DNA of 64,000 nt from Porticoccus litoralis (GTDB taxonomy: Bacteria > Pseudomonadota > Gammaproteobacteria > Pseudomonadales > Porticoccaceae): NCBI RefSeq assembly GCF_030676955.1, contig NZ_JAUUUU010000001.1, positions 310,001 to 374,000 of the forward strand, given 5' to 3'. The notes under the pieces were generated by a model. The model was not told the origin of the DNA and made no database searches. It worked only from the letters and a program-made list of their open reading frames with translations. Numbering within the stretch: the first letter of the stretch is position 1; each line of letters starts with the position of its first letter. Shown here in pieces: positions 62,553 through 64,000 of this stretch. Made by a program: the position numbers and the translations under genes.

Positions 62553-62582
62553 TGATCCGTCATCAGCGGCCTTACGTAAAGT
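62553..62582 (+). promoter_or_regulatory. ECF sigma (RpoE-ChrR type) promoter of the small-protein/gpx operon
   Basis: TGATCC (62553-62558) and TAAAGT (62577-62582) are separated by 18 bases, 22 bases before the ATG at 62605. The -35 box is a full match to the RpoE-ChrR form. It is divergent from the minus-strand box pair at 62509-62538. Confidence 0.52.
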
Positions 62583-62604
62583 CTGGTGTTAATGGAAAAC
62601 CATT

Positions 62605-62910
62605 ATGACGACAAAACAACTGGCAAAATTGCGAAGAAGCGGACAACTATCCGGTGTGAAATTTGTAGCAACATCCTGTGGCCCCATGGTTATTCAGGTC
62701 TGGTTCCAACAAGACAAAACCATGGTTAAAAAACTCATCAAAGATGTGCATGGCAAGGTAGTGACCTGCCAAAACCTTTCACAGGCTTATGATGTATGCC
62801 GCTCTGCGGGTGTCAGACAAGCAGAACTGATGCAGGTTTTGCCCCATACAGAAACCTGCTCCGCACCTGAAGATAACCTGACAAATCCGTCAATGACCCT
62901 ATGTTTCTAA
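62605..62910 (+). CDS. Small cytosolic protein, possibly DUF6482-like
   Basis: The 101-residue protein reads LAKLRRSGQLSGVKFVATSCGPMVIQVWFQQD..VHGKVVTCQNLSQAYDVCRSAGVRQAELMQVLPHTE. The layout resembles small proteins of the DUF6482 type (L-x-G, then a sheet core, then a helix and a closing H-x-E), but I am not sure. It has five cysteines and no signal peptide. It heads an operon with a glutathione peroxidase (16 bases away), which hints at a role in oxidative stress. Confidence 0.65.
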   Translation: MTTKQLAKLRRSGQLSGVKFVATSCGPMVIQVWFQQDKTMVKKLIKDVHGKVVTCQNLSQAYDVCRSAGVRQAELMQVLPHTETCSAPEDNLTNPSMTLCF

Positions 62911-62926
62911 ACTGAGACGAACAGCA

Positions 62927-63532
62927 ATGTCACATTCACCTTCTTTCTCCAAATGGCCGGGCATTATTACCCTGGCTTGCCTGTTTCTAGCACCAATGCC
63001 AGGGGTGGCAGACATGAACAACAACCAACAAATCACCAAAGGCAATGAGGCGACCTGTAACAATATCTACCAATTCAGCGTTCCCGATCTAATTACCAAT
63101 CAACCCGTAAACTTCTGTGATGCATTCAAGGGAAAAGTGCTCATCATTGTGAATACCGCCAGCAAATGCGCGTTTACCGGTCAATACGAAGGGTTGGAAG
63201 CTCTCTACAAAGAATATGCCGACCAGGGCCTGGTGGTATTGGGGTTTCCCTCCAATCAGTTCGGCGGGCAGGAGCCCGGCCGACCAGAGGAAATTCATAA
63301 TTTCTGCAGGGTCACCTACGGTGTTCAGTTTCCCATGTTTGCCAAAAGTCAGGTGCGAAAAGAAGGCGCAGACCCCATATGGAAATTTTTGGGGGAATCA
63401 TCGGGGACTTACCCAAAATGGAATTTCTACAAATACCTGATTAACCGTCAGGGAGAAGTCGTCGATGTGTACAGCAGTTTTACGTCGCCGGATAGTATGC
63501 GCTTTAAACGGGCCGTGAAGGCATTGCTGTAA
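62927..63532 (+). CDS. Exported glutathione peroxidase
   Basis: The 201-residue protein has an N-terminal hydrophobic segment (about 11-28) that should export or anchor it. The catalytic set is present: C81 in NTASKCAFTGQYEGL, Gln in GFPSNQFGGQEPG, and Trp in PKWNFYKYLI. It removes peroxides with a thiol donor. It lies 16 bases after the small protein gene, and the FAD oxidoreductase follows 77 bases on. Confidence 0.93.
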   Translation: MSHSPSFSKWPGIITLACLFLAPMPGVADMNNNQQITKGNEATCNNIYQFSVPDLITNQPVNFCDAFKGKVLIIVNTASKCAFTGQYEGLEALYKEYADQGLVVLGFPSNQFGGQEPGRPEEIHNFCRVTYGVQFPMFAKSQVRKEGADPIWKFLGESSGTYPKWNFYKYLINRQGEVVDVYSSFTSPDSMRFKRAVKALL

Positions 63533-63609
63533 AAAAACGGTTACATAAGTCTGTTTTAGAGCGTGTACTGCAGCCAAAAAACAGATCGAATCAAATATAG
63601 AATCAAACT

Positions 63610-64000
63610 ATGCCATTAAAAAATATCGCCATTATCGGTGCAGGCCTAGCCGGTGCCACACTCGCAAACCGTCTTACACAGGCCGGGCGGGATGTCACGA
63701 TTTATGAAAAAAGCCGTGGCACAGGAGGCCGGCTTGCCAGCTGCCGCCTGGGCGATACCCCCACCAATCTTGGAGCACCCTGGTTCCAACCAGAATCAAA
63801 GGCTTTTCATGACTGGCTACTGAACCAACCGGACATTCAAGAACGGGTTCTGGAGCCTCAAGATTTCAATGGCTCGCCTCTGGCACCTGTGACCGTATTG
63901 TCGGTCGACCCCTACCAAAGCTGCATGACCAGAAGGCTTACTGAGGGCGCCATTCTCAATACTGGCGTCCGAATTTCTGCGCTACATAGCTCGGAAAATG
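63610..64000 (+). CDS. FAD-dependent (renalase-like) oxidoreductase, cut by window end
   Basis: The first 130 residues are visible: MPLKNIAIIGAGLAGATLANRLTQAGRDVTIYEKSRGTGGRL holds the FAD-binding GxGxxG loop and the SRGTGGR motif, followed by LGAPWFQPES, where renalase-like amine-oxidase homologues usually have GAQYFT. The rest lies beyond the window. It continues the stress operon and is common in light-response clusters. Confidence 0.85.
   Translation, partial: MPLKNIAIIGAGLAGATLANRLTQAGRDVTIYEKSRGTGGRLASCRLGDTPTNLGAPWFQPESKAFHDWLLNQPDIQERVLEPQDFNGSPLAPVTVLSVDPYQSCMTRRLTEGAILNTGVRISALHSSEN

Overview
The window reads as chromosomal DNA of a gammaproteobacterium, most likely a marine or halotolerant member of the Pseudomonadales/Oceanospirillales/Cellvibrionales group. 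Three blocks support this. The order tRNA-Leu, rnr, rlmB, rpsF, rpsR, DUF2232 membrane gene, rplI, dnaB is the one seen in pseudomonads. The block thrS, infC (AUU start), rpmI, rplT, pheS, pheT, ihfA, merR-like is typical of gammaproteobacteria. An SSS-type hybrid kinase of the CrbS/MxtR kind, FadE, and many ion and compatible-solute genes fit a salty habitat. No phage, IS element, CRISPR array or rRNA gene was seen. The base composition is fairly even apart from an AT-rich patch beside tRNA-Leu (15.83-16.89 kb).

Layout. 0-6.4 kb: end of an unknown gene, yajQ, a sensor/transporter hybrid kinase, and divergently prpE. 6.4-11.2 kb (minus): rpsF-rpsR-DUF2232-rplI, a terminator, then dnaB-panC-panD. 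11.4-15.8 kb: small lipoprotein, CDP-alcohol phosphatidyltransferase, rlmB, rnr, tRNA-Leu. 16.9-24.8 kb (minus): an unusual Mrp-type Na+/H+ antiporter operon with three D/A-like proton channels and a DUF4040-MrpB fusion that seems to start at AUA; a Rap1a/Tai-like gene heads it. 25.0-31.0 kb (plus): an OmpR-type two-component pair, then a glucosylglycerate operon (phosphatase, GpgS, GH13_18 phosphorylase). 30.9-35.7 kb: SulP permease, ribbon-helix-helix regulator with a candidate operator, cardiolipin synthase, K+ channel. Together 16.9-35.7 kb looks like a salt/osmotic adaptation region.

35.9-44.7 kb: 2OG oxygenase, heptosyltransferase, a secreted repeat protein, tRNA-Asp and tRNA-Val with a duplicated tRNA end, queD, thpR, epimerase, PMM/PGM, galU, tRNA-Pro. 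44.7-55.9 kb: merR-like, ihfA, pheT, pheS, rplT, rpmI, infC, thrS, tRNA-Val, two small envelope proteins, uvrB, tRNA-Asn. 56-57.5 kb: a BLUF photoreceptor gene bracketed by two sibling small RNA candidates, each with an RpoE-like promoter, a shared UCUCCCC segment and an intrinsic terminator; then a Sel1 protein. 57.6-64 kb: fadE and two divergent operons (SDR/DUF3833/chalcone isomerase-like/DUF2878, and small protein/glutathione peroxidase/FAD oxidoreductase). The divergent promoters both resemble those of RpoE-ChrR-type ECF sigma factors.

The strongest candidates for something not previously described are the twin small RNAs around the BLUF gene and the adjoining light/oxidative-stress region with paired ECF-type promoters. 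Both are read from sequence only and need expression data.
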